Counted from the stretch's first letter, positions 35,570-47,668 are shown. The stretch is 64,000 nucleotides of DNA from Wolfiporia cocos (GCA_029448655.1 JACCLO010000002.1:2728001-2792000), one strand, 5' to 3'. Numbers and translations are program-made. The notes: generated from the sequence alone by a model not told the origin.

Positions 35570-36199
35570 TCACGACGTGGCAGAGAGCAGCAGCTTCAAT
35601 TCGCCTGTGGCCTGCTGGACCGCCGCTTCGTATTGCTTCAAGAATTCCGGCTCTGGCCCATTCACAGGCACGCGCTCCGAGCCCGTGATGAACTCGCCGG
35701 GCAGGGTGATCTGTACGCCCGTTTGTACGAGTTGCATATTGAGCCCACCGCCGAGTATGCTGCGCAGCTGCTCCGCGCACTTGGAGCCGCCATGCCCGCC
35801 GTACGTGACGATCACGGCAGGCTTGTCGCGCCACTCCCAGTAGAGGTGGTCGAACGCGTTCTTGAGCTCGCCCGGGACACCCCAGTTGTACTGCGGCGTG
35901 AGGACGACGATGGCGGCGCAGGAGGAGATGAACGAGCTCCATTCGCGAGTGGCGGCGGAGGGGTACTGCGCGGGGTCGCGGATCTCGGCAGGTATGCGCG
36001 TACCGTCGGTGATGGGCCCGAGCGGATGGGGTGGGGTCGATTGGTCAACGAGGACGAGTTGGAACTTTGTGTTGCTATCGGGGTTTGAGCTAGCCTGCGA
36101 GTTGAGTTGATCGTCCAGGATGCGGGTGAGCCAGGACGCGAGGCCCTTTCCGTTGCCAGGCGTGCGCGCGCTGCCGAGGAGGATCGCAATCTTGGGCAT
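35570..36199 (-). CDS. NADPH-dependent FMN reductase-like flavoprotein
   Basis: A single-exon gene of 209 aa. MPKIAILLGSARTPGNGKGL is the FMN phosphate-binding loop of flavodoxin-like reductases. VVLTPQYNWGVPGELKNAFD is the second FMN-binding motif (PQYN, then LKNAFDHLYWEW), and VIVTYGGHGGSKCAEQL is the third. Members reduce FMN or quinones using NAD(P)H in the cytosol. The lack of introns sets it apart from nearly all neighbours. It is divergent from RRP36. Confidence 0.9.
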   Translation of the reverse strand: MPKIAILLGSARTPGNGKGLASWLTRILDDQLNSQASSNPDSNTKFQLVLVDQSTPPHPLGPITDGTRIPAEIRDPAQYPSAATREWSSFISSCAAIVVLTPQYNWGVPGELKNAFDHLYWEWRDKPAVIVTYGGHGGSKCAEQLRSILGGGLNMQLVQTGVQITLPGEFITGSERVPVNGPEPEFLKQYEAAVQQATGELKLLLSATS

Positions 36200-36508
36200 A
36201 ATAAAGTAGATGATCTGCTATTGGGTCTGTGGTACAAGCTGCAAAGGCAGTATGATACTCGAGGTTAACGATATCTCCCGTTCTTGTTATCCCAGCTTCT
36301 GCCTCGAGTCAAAAACCCTGCCCTTCGGAAGCGCACTAAGCGTCTCTTCCGGACGTTGCCATAAATGTCTATGTCTGCTCACCTTCACCAGGTGCGAAGA
36401 CCAACAAGTTCTGCGTAGCACGCACGCGCACGTCATGTAACGGCTGATACTGGGCGCTACTCTCACTCTGCGCGCTAACTGTTTCAGCATACACTCTTTG
36501 CCACACAA

Positions 36509-38013
36509 ATGGCTCGCCGTCCCCGTCCTGCCTCTCGCCGCCCTCCTGCAAGAGTACTTGCACAGAATACGGAACAAAATGCGGCGCAGAGTAGCGCAAC
36601 ACAACGCAAGACTCCGCAGGCTGCCCGCAAGCGGCCAGAACCAGAACCAGAAAGCTCAGAGTCCGAAGATGAGGTAGAGGACGAGGACGAGGACGGTGGA
36701 GCATTTCCAAAGGGCTCGGATGTAGACATGTACGAAGAGGACGAGGAGGCGGTGGACGTTGACGGCGCCCGCGTAGCACAGTGGGTAGATGAGGAAGAAC
36801 TTGACGAGCCCGCTGAAGAAGAGAGTGAGCCCGAGTCTAGCAGTGACGAGGAGGAACCGGGGCATCTTGTACGTGGTGGTCGATTATTGAAACCTTCAAG
36901 CTCCTCACTCTTACTTGTCGCAAAGACCGCTTCGCAGCAGGCAGGTACGTCGAACGGAACTTCACCGCCGACGCTACTTAACTCCAATACAGAGCTATCA
37001 TCCCTCCCCTTCGGTACATTACGCAAAGCTCAGAAAGCACTAGCCCGGGCCAGCGCACTTGGCGATGCGGGAGATGACGAGCATTCCGAAGTAGAGGATG
37101 ACGATTCCGAGCCTGAACAAGCCGGATTCCGGGCAGATATGAAGGGTAAGGGGAGGGCGACAGATGACGCTCCCAAGCCAAAACAAGCAATTCCAAAGCG
37201 TAAGAACAAAAATGCGTAAGTTTTGCTGCGTGGTTTTTGAAACGTTGTTGACTCTGTGCAGGCCGGTAGAAATGATTTCGAAACGGCCGGTCCCCCGCAG
37301 GAAACTAGAGGTGGAGGAGCCCAAAGTGGTACGTCCACTGCACATTCTGTGCCAGGCATGCAAACCTCATGCCTGCTCAGGTACCCCGCGATCCGCGCTT
37401 CCTGCCTCTTGTAGGCGAATTCTCGTCTAAGCGATTCCAAGCGCAATACGGATTCCTCTCGGAGATGCACACGGAAGAGATGAAGACGCTCCGAGACAAC
37501 CTGAAGCGCGCGCGCAAGCTCCTCGCTCACTCGCCGGGCGCCCTACGGGCAGAGCGCGAGCGCGAGGTACAGCGGCTCGAGCGCGCGTACAAGCGGGCGG
37601 AGAGCGTGGTGAACCGTGATCGGCGGGAGAAGATCGATCAGGACGCGCTCGAGCGGGCAGCGCGCGAGGAGAAGGAGAAGCGCAAGGCGGGCAAGGGTTC
37701 ATGGTTCATGAAGAAGTGTAGGTGTGCACATCATGGTGTCTTGTCATGGTATATCTGACGCTTCCGTACAGCGGACAAGAAAGAACTGCTGCTAAAGGCG
37801 AAGTTCGACGCGCTCGCGGCGTCGGGCGGTCAGGCTGCGGTACGGAAGGCGATAGAGAAGAAGCAGAAGAAAGAGAGCCAGAAGGAGAAGAAGAGGAGAC
37901 CGTTTGCTCCGGGGCAGCCTGCTGGAGCTGGAGGAGGCGCACCGCGGAAGCGTGCCCACGGAGCGCCTGGCGGAGACGGTGGACGGTCTGGCAAGCGACG
38001 GCGTGTCGGCTGA
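36509..38013 (+). CDS. RRP36: rRNA biogenesis protein RRP36
   Basis: Four exons: 36509-37215, 37262-37328, 37381-37717 and 37772-38013. Sum 1,353 nt (450 aa). The N-terminal half is acidic and disordered. The family core is ISKRPVPRRKLEVEE, VPRDPRFLPLVGEFSSKRFQ, YGFLSEMHTEEMKTLRDNLK, and a long basic coiled coil. The C-terminal WFMKKSDKKELLLKAKFDAL and the polybasic KRRRVG end complete it. RRP36 acts in early cleavages of 35S pre-rRNA in the nucleolus. This is the second SSU-processome gene in the window, with ESF1. Confidence 0.9.
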
Positions 38014-38217
38014 GGATGCGGTTTGAGAAACGCATGTGTGTCCTTCCCGGCTGGGGCCTTCCCGTGCAATTGAGATGTTCGCGTAGCGGTAGTATGCTGA
38101 ATTTGACGACTGGGCGTCTAGCGGGCAGCGGTGGAAATCAGCCACTGCAGATTTGGCGTTGCTCTATCCCTCATGCTCCCCCCCTGGTAGTCGTATACAG
38201 GGGCTGTCCTGCCCTCG

Positions 38218-40771
38218 ATGCAGACAGCAGATGCACAGTCAGGCGGCATGGGTGGGTCCATGGCCGCGCGCGAACCCTCTTCATACTTCCTCCACAGCCC
38301 AGAGGCCGTTGGGCTGGTCCCGGATACCCAGCGCATCGATATTCACGAACACGGTCATGAAGAGGACGACGAGGACATCTACCGCGGCGAGCACCCGGCA
38401 CCACCGTCCTCGCCCTCGCTCGAGTCTCTCTCCTCGTCTGCCTCCTCGACTTCCTCTTCCTCTTCGTCGTCCAGCTCGTCCGTGTCTGGCGGCCGCCTCG
38501 GCGCAATCTCTGCAGTCGTCGAGCATGCAATCGCGACCTGGGCGCGCGCGTGGGCGACGTCCGACTCGCTCTCGACCGTCAGCACCGCCTCTGCCGAGTC
38601 CGTGGTCACTATGACCCGCTCCCAGCTCTCCCGACGGCGCAGGCGGCGCAAGAGCCTCGCCGACCTCCACAACCAACGCTCGGAGCGCGAGATCGCTGCG
38701 CGTATCAGGGCTCGCGAGGAGAGCAAGATCATCCCACGCTCATTCGAACTGTACGTGCCCAACCCTGATAGCGGCGCCACTGTACCGTCCAGTGGCACAG
38801 ACGCGCGCGAAAGGCATCTCCTGCAAACCGATTCGCTGCCGCTGATCATCTCCAAACTCGGTGCGGCGCTGAGGGGCAACGGTCGGGCACGGCAGACGCG
38901 GTCGGTGGCGGCGTTGGCAGAGCAGCGCCAGCCACTGTTGCATCATTCGTACATGATGCCTGAGGAGCTGCAGCGGATGCCGGACGCGTCTCTGCAGCAG
39001 GAGCGGCGGCGGGCGCGTAAGGGGAAGCGAAGGGCGGGTGCTCCCCAGCCGCCGGTGCAGTCGTTCAAGTCGCCATCGTCCGGTGCCGAGGCGGACGACG
39101 CGGGGAAGGCGTGGTGGCTCGACGTGTCTTCTCCGACATGGGAGGACATGAGCGCCATTGGAAAGGTGCGTCGGATCATATCCGCCATTGAATAGTGGGT
39201 TTACGATTACTCGCGCGTTGTGGTTAGCTTCTGCACTTGCACCCCCTGACGCTTGAGGATATCTTGCAGCAGGATCCTCGCGAGAAGCTGGAGCTTTTCC
39301 CGAAGCTTGGCTACTATTTCGTTGTCTTCCGAGCGATTGAGACACAGAAGACGCGCGAGCGGCTGCGTGCGATGCGTGTGGGTTCCAACATCGATGAGGG
39401 TATTGTGGGAGAGGTGAACGTGTACATGGTTGTGTTCCGTGAAGGAATATGTTCGGTATGTGATTACACGCTTTCTCAGACTGCGCATTGTTGACATCTG
39501 TGTCAGTTCCACTTTGCAGATATCGGAGGTGTGTGTGCTTTCGCTCGCCGTGTAGCTATCTGCTCATTATTCCGTAGAGCATGTGGATCGTGTGCGGAAC
39601 AAGATCTTCAAGCTCTCTCAGAGCGTCCACATGTCGTCCGGTATGTTTCCACCATACTTCCTCGAATATATATTAACATATTTTCAGACTGGATTGCTCA
39701 CGGCATCATGGACTCTATCGTGGACTCATTCTTCCCGTATCTGAGGGAAGTTGAGCATGAAGTCGACGACATACAAACGCTTGTTGTCTCCGACTCCCAC
39801 TTGGAGCGTGAGCGCGACTCCAACAGGAGCGCAGACACTGCCGCACCCGCACCAGACGCCCCGCCTCCCGAAAGCCTCGAAAAAGTTGTCCCCCACATGC
39901 CAAGTGAGATCGAGGAGGATGAGAAGACGTGCACGCCGACCTCGTCGGAGAAGTCGCACGGTGCGGCACTCAAGGCGCTTCTGCAACCCTCGCGTGCACG
40001 GCGCACGCAGTTCACGCTCCCGGCGAGCTGGCGCCTCTCACTGCGTCGCTTCCGGCGGACGTTCCAAGAGACGTTTGCGCACTTCCGCGTCGTTTTTCGG
40101 CACACACCGATCGCGAGGGCAAGTAGCACGGTGCATCGGATGACCAGGACGAGGAGGACGGTGACTTCCCTCACGCGATTCTTGGCGCACAAGTCGGAGG
40201 TGGTTGCGCAGCTACAGAAGAGGTTATTGATGGTGGGCGAGTGGGGACTTGGCCATGGGACAGAACATGACCAGAATGTGTTCGTTTACATGGGAGATGT
40301 CCAAGGTGTGTCGTTTTCAACAAGTATGACATTATGATCAACTGAACCGACAACATTGTCAATGCTCGCAAGATCATATTCTCACCCTACAGCAATCGTT
40401 GGCCCACTATGAACGAGTCCTCAGCCAGGCGCATCCCACTTACCTATCGCACCTCCGCGTGTCTCTCTCCCAAGCCCAATCGGGAACGGACGCCGCGCTC
40501 GTAACCCTGTCGACAGTCAGTCTCGGAGTCGTCTGCATTCAGACACTGATCGGTGCGCAACTTCGCTTGACTGCCCTTGACCCGGTGACGAGCGTCCGCA
40601 GGCCTGGTGTCCATGAACGTCAAAGTACCCGCAAATAGCCTTACGGGTAGCAAGTACGACGCATTCGGCATCGTCATCCTGCTCTCGGTCATCATCGCCG
40701 TCATCTATGGTCTGTTCGTTCGCCTGATATGGGTGCGATCAAAACGAACACGGGCGAGGCGGCGTTTATGA
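38218..40771 (+). CDS. CorA-family Mg2+ transporter (MNR2/ALR-like)
   Basis: Seven exons: 38218-39165, 39228-39455, 39507-39528, 39578-39640, 39688-40305, 40373-40552 and 40602-40771. Sum 2,229 nt (742 aa). A disordered, Ser-rich N-terminus precedes the CorA core: WWLDVSSPTWEDMSAIGKLL, HPLTLEDILQQDPREKLEL, LGYYFVVFRAIE, then FHFADIGEHVDRVRNKIF. The long stalk helix and two C-terminal transmembrane spans follow, ending in a basic tail (VRSKRTRARRRL). Where family members have GMN at the pore mouth, this protein reads LVSMNVKVPAN, so the Gly is Ser. Exon 3 is only 22 nt. The protein should move Mg2+ across the plasma or vacuolar membrane; the motif change makes the exact activity uncertain. Confidence 0.84.
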
Positions 40772-41200
40772 CAGCAATGCTTCACAGAACAGACCAAAAT
40801 TACGGGTTTAACCTATCCCTGCGATTCAGATCGACTCACCATGCTCTCCTTTTGGGGTCACCGGTTTCGCTTTTCAGGCGGTAACTTATCATTTTACTTC
40901 CGGACCCATAGTACTTACACATGGCTAATCTGGCTTTACCGATGGTAAAAGACTTCATAGATACTACGTACGTACAGAGATATATCTACGGGGTGCGCTG
41001 CTTAACGTGCGCTAGCAGGGTATGTGTGGATAGGGGTGGTATTGCTACAGGAGTCATTCCTTGCCATTAAGGCGGAAATGACATAATCTAATGAGAGCGG
41101 ATGGCATAGACAAAGCAAAGCGAGCCTTCTCGAAATGGCTCAAAGTCTGAACGAAAGCGAAAAGCGGTTACAGTATTCCGAGATAGGCTGTTGTGTTCAT
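40772..41200. other. Intergenic between convergent genes
   Basis: A 429-base gap between the transporter stop and the minus-strand coiled-coil gene stop. It holds both 3' UTRs. No gene or repeat seen. Confidence 0.4.
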
Positions 41201-42887
41201 TCATTCATGTTCACGTTTCTTATCGCACAGCTGGACGACCTGCTTTGTTTCCTCGAGCACCGATGTTACTGCGCCGCTCGTCAGAGACCGCAGCTGGCGA
41301 AGGCTAACGCGCGTACCTTTCTCTCGAAATTGTCTCTCCTTCTGTTCCAGCTGCCCAACTGTATGCAGCAGTCGGTCCTCGTGCCTCCGCACAGCCTCCT
41401 CGTCCTTGTGCATCCTCTCCATCTCTATGCGGATCCGTTCAGAGGACTCCGCTACGTTGCGACACAAGGCGCGCATCGTCTCGACCTCCCTTCGGTACCC
41501 CCGGCGCAGTTCCTCCAGCTCTCGGTCTATAGAATTTGTATATCAGTTTGTATCATCAACGGCGATGACCGTACTCGCTACACACCGAGCATGTCTGTGT
41601 CGCCTACCGCTTTCGTATATCTGTCCATCTGTTCGATCCAATCGCGGTCCATTGCCCATGCGACCGACTTGCACTGGCTGAGGCCGTTCATGCTGCTGGA
41701 GCGCTTGAGACTGCTACGCTGTCGCGTGAGTGTATGATAGTCGGTCTCCTCCGTGACTGTCTCTACTACCACAGAGATACTCTGTCCCCCCGAGGCCTCT
41801 TGCATTGTTGAGAGAACGGGACCGTCAAGCGCGAGGGGCGACAACTCCGGCTGGGGCATGAGGACAGCAGAATACGGGGGGTCCGGTTGTAGCTGCGGTG
41901 CGGCAGGTAGCTGCTCTGGCATCGTGGGCGGCGAGTCGGGGATGGGGATGCTTGTGCGGAAGATGATGGGCAGAGGATCAGGAGAGACCAGATCGGCGCG
42001 TGCAGAAGAAACCTGAGGCTGCGTTGCGACATTTGGCGGGGTGAGGCGCCTGCGCTCGACGGATCGCTGACGCGTTGGCGGGTGCGCGCTGGGATCACGC
42101 ATCCCTCCGGACACGCGCCCGCCGTTACGATGTGCTTCTGGGGACAGACGCCTAGGAGGCGGACGCTGCGTGTGCGGCAACGACGCGGGCGGATTCCCGG
42201 ACAGCGCGCCGCGGCTGCTCATTCCCGTGCGAGTTACCTGCGTGCGCTCCGACATGACAACACGTTGCGATGCGCTGGTTCTTCGGGTCATCTGCGGAGG
42301 CTGTTGAACCGGGGGCCTCGTCCACGGCTCGCAGTTAGCGCAGCAGGAGGGGGAAGGCGCGCCAGCGCCCTCGAGCGCACTGCGCGTGAGCACGATGCCC
42401 TCCTCGCGGAACCAGCGCTCCATTTCCTTCATGCGGAAGTCGGGCGGCGCATGGTAGGTGACGAACAATGCGCGCGCAGGCTGCTTCCCCGCGGCGGGCG
42501 CGGACGAGCGCGCGAGCCGCTGGCACTTGCGTATCATGCGGTCCTTCAGGTGGCGGAGACGCAGGATGCGCCCCCAGGAGGCGTTATCGGCCTTGGCGAG
42601 CTCGGATGCCTCCGCTTGCAAGAGGTGGCCATAGATCGCGGCCGTCCTGGGAGGTAGCAGCACCTAAGTGATTGCGGATGAGGATCGATCGCAATTGAGA
42701 TTACATTGGCGAAGAGACGTCGCCTATATATGAGACGCACCCGAAGCTCATTAGGCGTGTCCGTGCATTGGAGGAATCGCCACCCTTCTCTTGCGGTGAC
42801 TGCGTCCGGAAGCTCGAGCTGTCCGCGTACGGGGCTCTGCTGAAAATAATTCAGCGGCCGCCTAGCCGCCCCTGGCGGCATGCTCAT
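41201..42887 (-). CDS. Coiled-coil protein of unknown function
   Basis: Three exons on the minus strand: 42705-42887, 41586-42663 and 41201-41526. Sum 1,587 nt (528 aa). Residues 1-150 look folded (YFQQSPVRGQLELPDAVTAR, GWRFLQCTDTPNELRVRLIY, LLPPRTAAIYGHLLQAEASE). The middle 250 residues are proline- and serine-rich and disordered. The last 110 form a charged coiled coil (ELEELRRGYRREVETMR, ERIRIEMERMHKDEEAVRR). I do not recognise a family. The 41-nt first intron is short but has GTAATC and TTAG ends and keeps frame. Confidence 0.65.
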
Positions 42888-43686
42888 CGGTGCAAGAGGG
42901 AATCAGCAGAACCAGGATGCTGTTGGATGGGGAAATGGGGAAGGGATGGAAACGGATGATCGGGCTGAGAAATATAGGACGTGCACGAGTTCTGGCATTG
43001 ATGTCCAGCCCGGGCTGCGTGCATCGCGCACAGCTAAGCTTTTATCAGTCCATGCAACGTGCAGAAATAAGGCGGAGCGTGACGGACGACGCCCGGTTCC
43101 CCTTCGCATTTCCACTTCTGGAGGCTTCAGATGGACTCATCGGGCGAGCGGCCTGCGCATTGCTCCCGGGCTTCTCGAGGGCAGCGGAACAGCGCACGCT
43201 GAACTGGTCCGATGGGGACGTCCGGGAAGAGGATTATCCTGCCCATCTGAATTGCTGCACGGCCGGACGCCACACAAAAGACGAGAGCCCTGACTCTTCT
43301 CCGCCGGCGAGACAACTCTATCGCGCACGAGTCTATCCGACCGCCGGGCTGGCTTTGTGAGCGTATCGCCGAGTCTGCGATCCATGTGACAAACGCCTCA
43401 GGGTCCTGCGGACATCGCAGGATTCGGATTCTTGGATTTCAGCGTGTCCGTGGCACGAGCAAGTCTGAGAGAACAATGTCCTGGGGTTTGAGCTAAGCCT
43501 GGGGACGCGGGAAGAGTACATTGAACGCGAGTGAATATGTCGTGGAACATGCTGCTGATGGCCTTCCTGTTACAACATGCCCTCGGGGATATGACCGTGT
43601 TTATTGTTAGCCGGCGCGCCTTCGGCTGCCTTCATCTTGGCGGCTCCCCGCACTCTTCCTGCTTTGTTTCTGCTTTGACCTTTCCT
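42888..43686. other. Divergent promoter region of the coiled-coil gene and PEX16
   Basis: About 800 bases between outward-facing starts. Plus-strand frames of 137 and 156 codons (42880-43360) overlap each other in different frames and have no domain. The in-frame sequence upstream of the PEX16 ATG (from 43531) is also open but unlike peroxin N-termini. Confidence 0.4.
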
Positions 43687-45057
43687 ATGCCGTCTGCGCT
43701 CGCTCACTATGAAGCATTTCTTATCAAGAATGTCTCTACCATCTCTTCGCTCGAGTCTACTCTGAGGTCCGTTACGTGGATCCTGCCGGGCAGGTTCAGA
43801 GATGCGGAGTTAGCGTCCGAGACCGGTGAGAATGCAGTGTCCAGCGGATGGACACGCTCTCACAATGGACCCATGCACGCCAACTAGTCACCGCTGTGCT
43901 CAATGTAATGAGCATGTACCATGATACGCTCCTTGCCAAAATCGTGCAGGCAGATCCCAAGTACAAGTCGTTGATACCCCCGTCACCCCATACGCGATAT
44001 ACCCGAGCATGGTCGGAACAGGACTGGCGGTACAAGTGGGCCGCGCGCACTCTGCAGCTCATTCGGTTCACGGAGCTACTGGTGGAAATGGGTCTGAGGA
44101 GGAAGACCTCGTCCCTCAATCGGTGGCGAGGGATCGTCCTGCTCGAAATCATCAAGTGAGTCCGTCAAAATGTACCGAGGATGTTCATTTCTGAACAACT
44201 TGTAGAGCGACGTTGCGCCTAGTGCTTTTGCAGATCACACGAAGACCTGTCCTGACCCCACCAATCCCGGAGCGGGAGATCGACCCGTCAAGCCTACCTC
44301 CGGACTCCGACACATCTTCACCAACGCTCGCTCCTTCGTCTCCTCCTTCATCTCTCCCGGAAACCCCTGAGCACCTCAGAAACAACCATGTACCATTGCC
44401 AGTTCACCCGCTCCTCACTCCACCACCACCGACGAAGTCGCCTGACCCCATCGAGGACTACCTGTTGCCGAAAGCGCTGACCACATCCACCGTCAAGACC
44501 CCAACAAGCCTCGTGCAGCCGCTGAAATCCCCAAAGGACTGGTTGGCGGAGGTTGTGTATATCTTGCGTCCGCTTGTCTATGGTGAAGACAATTACGCGC
44601 CTTACATTCTCCTTCGTTTGTAAACTCATCGTGATGTCTAGCTATCATGCTTTTCAGAGATCGCAAGACCAACCGCCCCTTGATGACCGTGCTCATCATG
44701 GAGTTTGTCTCGCGCAACTTGCGGCGTGTCGCCAGCCGATCGGCTTCCCTAGAGCGTTCAGAGTATGCTCTCCGAGACCGGGATATCCTGTGGTACCTCA
44801 TGCGGGGCTCTATCTGGCAGTCCTGGACACGGTAAGAGTGCTTGAACTGTGGCGCACCGGGCGGTCAATTGATTTCAAATTGTACAGGCCTAAACTGGAG
44901 GCATTCGCAGACAAGACTGCTCACGCTCCTTTGCTGGGTCTCTTTAGCGCATTCATTAGAGATTGGATTCCGCTGATTGAGGGGTATCATTATTGTGAGT
45001 GTCCCACCGGATGGAGTCGCGTGCCGAGCTGATATCGCCGCAGACACTGCGCCGTAG
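43687..45057 (+). CDS. PEX16: Peroxin Pex16
   Basis: Six exons: 43687-43825, 43888-44155, 44206-44582, 44642-44831, 44888-44994 and 45044-45057. Sum 1,095 nt (364 aa). The N-terminus MPSALAHYEAFLIKNVSTIS and the block RSVTWILPGRFRDAELASET are diagnostic. VTAVLNVMSMYHDTLLAKI, RYKWAARTLQLIRFTELLVEM, and WRGIVLLEIIKATLRLVLLQ follow. The end is MEFVSRNLRRVASRSASLE and LIEGYHYYTAP. A proline-rich insert sits in the middle. Pex16 is an ER/peroxisomal membrane protein that recruits Pex3 for membrane-protein insertion. The ATG at 43687 was chosen because the longer frame adds 52 unlikely residues. Confidence 0.9.
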
Positions 45058-45389
45058 GGTTCTAGTGCCCACCCTGTGTTCTATACGGCCGCACCTAGTC
45101 TGCACATCTGCATTGTACATTTATTTTGCCGTCTGTCATGATGCTTTGTCCGGACCGCCAACGCTCCAGAACATGACACCAGCCCACGCCGGCACCGTGG
45201 CAGTTGCGCAGAAGTCGCCTGCGCGGCCCCAGCAGCGGCCCGCGCTCATATCTTGATCAGCATCGTCTCCTGCCCGCTGGTCAGGCGAGCGCAGCAACAG
45301 TGCTATCGCGCCATCGCCGCGCATCTCCACGTGATTCTGGGGGCATATGAGTTGTTTGCATGTGGAATCTGACGCAGGATTGCGACGAG
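45058..45389. other. Intergenic, left edge of the mobile-element island
   Basis: About 330 bases after PEX16 with no gene that I can support. Unique-looking sequence ends at about 45,387, where Helitron-derived sequence begins. Confidence 0.4.
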
Positions 45390-45439
45390 TTTAATTACCC
45401 GCGGCTTCGCCACGAATGTCAATTGTCACTTAAGTGTGA
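45390..45439 (-). mobile_element. Helitron 3'-end fragment (E0)
   Basis: A lone 3' end on the minus strand: ACTTAAGTGACAATTGACA then a GTGGCGAAGCCGC hairpin and GGGTAATTAAACTCG, close to the ends of copies at 47669-48145 and 48146-48656. The rest of this copy is missing. Confidence 0.6.
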
Positions 45440-46549
45440 CTAGCTTAATTACCCGTGGCTTCGCCACGGTCACACAGTTTTTTTCCACTTCAATATATTA
45501 TCCCAATCCATGTGTGCATATTTGAGATAATTAGGGGAACTCAGACCATTCACACACAAAGCAAGGGGTTTTTGAACTTACCTGTGCATTACCCATGGGC
45601 TCCTCAACCTGCTTCTTCTGTTCCTTGTCTCTGCCCACAAAGCCACTTCCAATACCTTGCTGACGCTTGGTCTCATCGTCGCTTTGCTTACAATACTGTG
45701 TAATGTCATGTGTCAAATAATCCTCAATGTTTTTCATTTTTTTTGCAATCTTTTGGCAGGAATCTACAGCACAGGCCTTTTATGTTACAAAAATCCCCGC
45801 GGCATGGGGAACAAATCCCCATGGCACAGAGCACAGATCCCCATGGCATGGGGCACAAATCCCCATGGTGCAGGGTACAAATCCTCATGGTGTGGGGTAT
45901 TTACATTACAAAAATCCCTGTGGCATGGGGCACAAACCCCTGTGGCACAGGACACAAATCCCTGTGGCACGGTGCAGGAACAGCACGTGCACCTTGCAGG
46001 CACCGGACGTGGGAATCTGTCGCGTACCAGCGACGTCCCAACTAACGCCCTGCCCAATAGACCTCCAACCTCCAACCTCCAAGTCCCTAAATCCTAAGCT
46101 ACCGTTATGGTCGAAGGTTGCAGTTTGATAGTGACGAGGTAGTCGAGGTCACAGACTAGCGGTCTTATGTAGCGCAGCAGAGAGGTACTGAGTAAGGGGG
46201 CCTAAGCCCCATGAACGGATTGCAAAGTCTGAGGTAAACGCCTCAGACTGTCAAGCTTAAGTACATCTGGGTAACGCTTTAATCCTAAGTAGATACCCTT
46301 GCCCTAAAGCGACGTGGCCTGTGCGCACGCGCCTAATAGACAAGACCTAGAACTGTTAAGTAAGCGATGATGTAAGTTAGGATAGCCGTGCGCTAGCTAC
46401 TATGTAAGTCATGTGCACTGAAGAAGTAAGTCACATGGTTGATATACAAGGAGTTGAGGGTTCGACTCCCAGTGAATGTACTTTGTGAGGCATCACAGAA
46501 AAGTTATGACAGAATCCACTGGCCAACTCACTGGGTGGCAGGCACCCTA
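45440..46549 (-). mobile_element. Outer Helitron-like element E1, 3' part
   Basis: Minus strand. The 3' end at 45440 is GTGGCGAAGCCAC then GGGTAATTAAGCTAG, followed by T, as Helitrons require. Moving inward it carries the same unique block as the other copies, a minisatellite at about 45790-45975, and the CCTGCAAGGTGCACGTGC block. A solo LTR splits it at 46018-46511. The element stops at CCCTA (46545-46549), where the tandem array begins, and resumes at about 53,910. No Rep or helicase frame is present, so it is non-autonomous. Confidence 0.7.
46018..46511 (-). mobile_element. Solo LTR D, with perfect GAATC target duplication
   Basis: 494 bp beginning TGTCATAACTTTTC and ending GCGACA on the minus strand. 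Flanks are GAATC at 46013-46017 and 46512-46516. Removing it restores the host element's GTGGATTCCCAC sequence. A GGTTCGACTCCC motif lies at about 46456-46472. No internal region or second LTR is present. Confidence 0.82.
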
Positions 46550-47371
46550 TCTATAAGTAATGGGGGCTCACATGCAGCTAGCGTGTCGCTCGTGTTTTGC
46601 ACACGTTCAGCACACGTTTCGTGCACATGGACGCCACATTTGCCACGTGGCATCCATGTGCGTCGTCGATCCTATTCCCATTAGATAGGGCACCTGCCAT
46701 CTGTGGAGTTGGCCGGTGGATTCCCATGGCCGGTGCCTGCAAGGCGTGCGCTGCTAACTCACGTTTTGCGCGCTGTTCCTGCCCTGCACCACGGGGGTTT
46801 GTGCCCCATGCCACAGGGATTTGTGCCCCATGCCACGGGGATTCATGCCCCACACCACAGGAATTTGTGCCCCACATCATGGGGATTTTTGTAATGTAAA
46901 TACCCCACACCGCAGGGATTTGTGCCCCATGCCATGGGGATTTGTGCTCTGTATCATGGAGATTTGTGCCCCGTGCCATGGGGATTTGTACCCCACACCA
47001 CAGGGATTTGTGCCCTGTGCCATGGGGATTTATGCCTCATGCCACAGGGATTTTTGTAACATAAATGGCCTGTGCTGTAGATGCCTGCCAAAAGATTGAA
47101 GAACATTTTGACACCACATTACACAGTATTACAACCAGAGCGACGATGAGACCAAGCATCAGTGAGGTGTCAGAAGTGGCTGAGCAGGCAGAGACAAGAG
47201 ACAAAAGACGCAAGTTGGGGAACCCATAAGTAATGCACAGGAAATTCATGGGGGATCCACAGGTAACTTCAAAAACCCTGATTATCTCAAAAAGGCACAC
47301 ATGGATTGGAATAATATATTGAAGTGGAAAAAGCAGTGTGACCATGGTGAAGCCACGGGTAATTAACCTAG
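46550..47371 (+). mobile_element. Helitron-like copy E2 (first of the tandem array)
   Basis: Starts TCTATAAGTAATGGGGGCTC directly after an A and ends with a GTGAAGCCAC remnant, then GGGTAATTAACCTAG. It holds a minisatellite of GGGGATTTGTGCC-type units (about 46793-47055) and the GCCTGTGCTGTAGATGCCTG block. No coding capacity. Confidence 0.7.
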
Positions 47372-47665
47372 TCCATAAAGTAAAGGGAGATTGCGCCATA
47401 GGCGCTCGCATGCTGCTAGTGTGGATGCCACATTTGCCACGTGGCGTCCACGGGCATCGTTCCTGCTCCCATTAGATAGGGCACCTGGTGCTGGTGAATT
47501 CCCATGCCCAGCACCTGCAAGGCACACGTGCTGGTTGCAAAGGTGTTACAAGCAAAGCGATGATGAGGCCGAGCATTAGCGAGGTGGAGGAGTGGCTGAG
47601 CAGGCAGAGATAAGCAACAACTCCTAAATACAAAATTGTGGCGAAGCCACAGGTAATTAAGCTAG
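47372..47665 (+). mobile_element. Short Helitron-like copy E3
   Basis: 294 bp from TCCATAAAGTAAAGGGAG to GTGGCGAAGCCAC and GGTAATTAAGCTAG. It lacks the minisatellite and most of the middle; both ends are intact, so this is an internal deletion derivative. Confidence 0.68.
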
Positions 47666-47668
47666 TCA

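Noticed and set aside
35549..36088. Plus-strand 179-codon frame over the FMN reductase
   Set aside because: Antisense to a single-exon gene with all three flavodoxin motifs.
42880..43360. Two overlapping plus-strand frames of 137 and 156 codons
   Set aside because: No domain and different frames; they lie in the divergent promoter gap before PEX16.
46440..46475. A possible functional tRNA gene
   Set aside because: A B-box is present but I cannot fold a full cloverleaf, and similar pieces occur in all three related LTRs.
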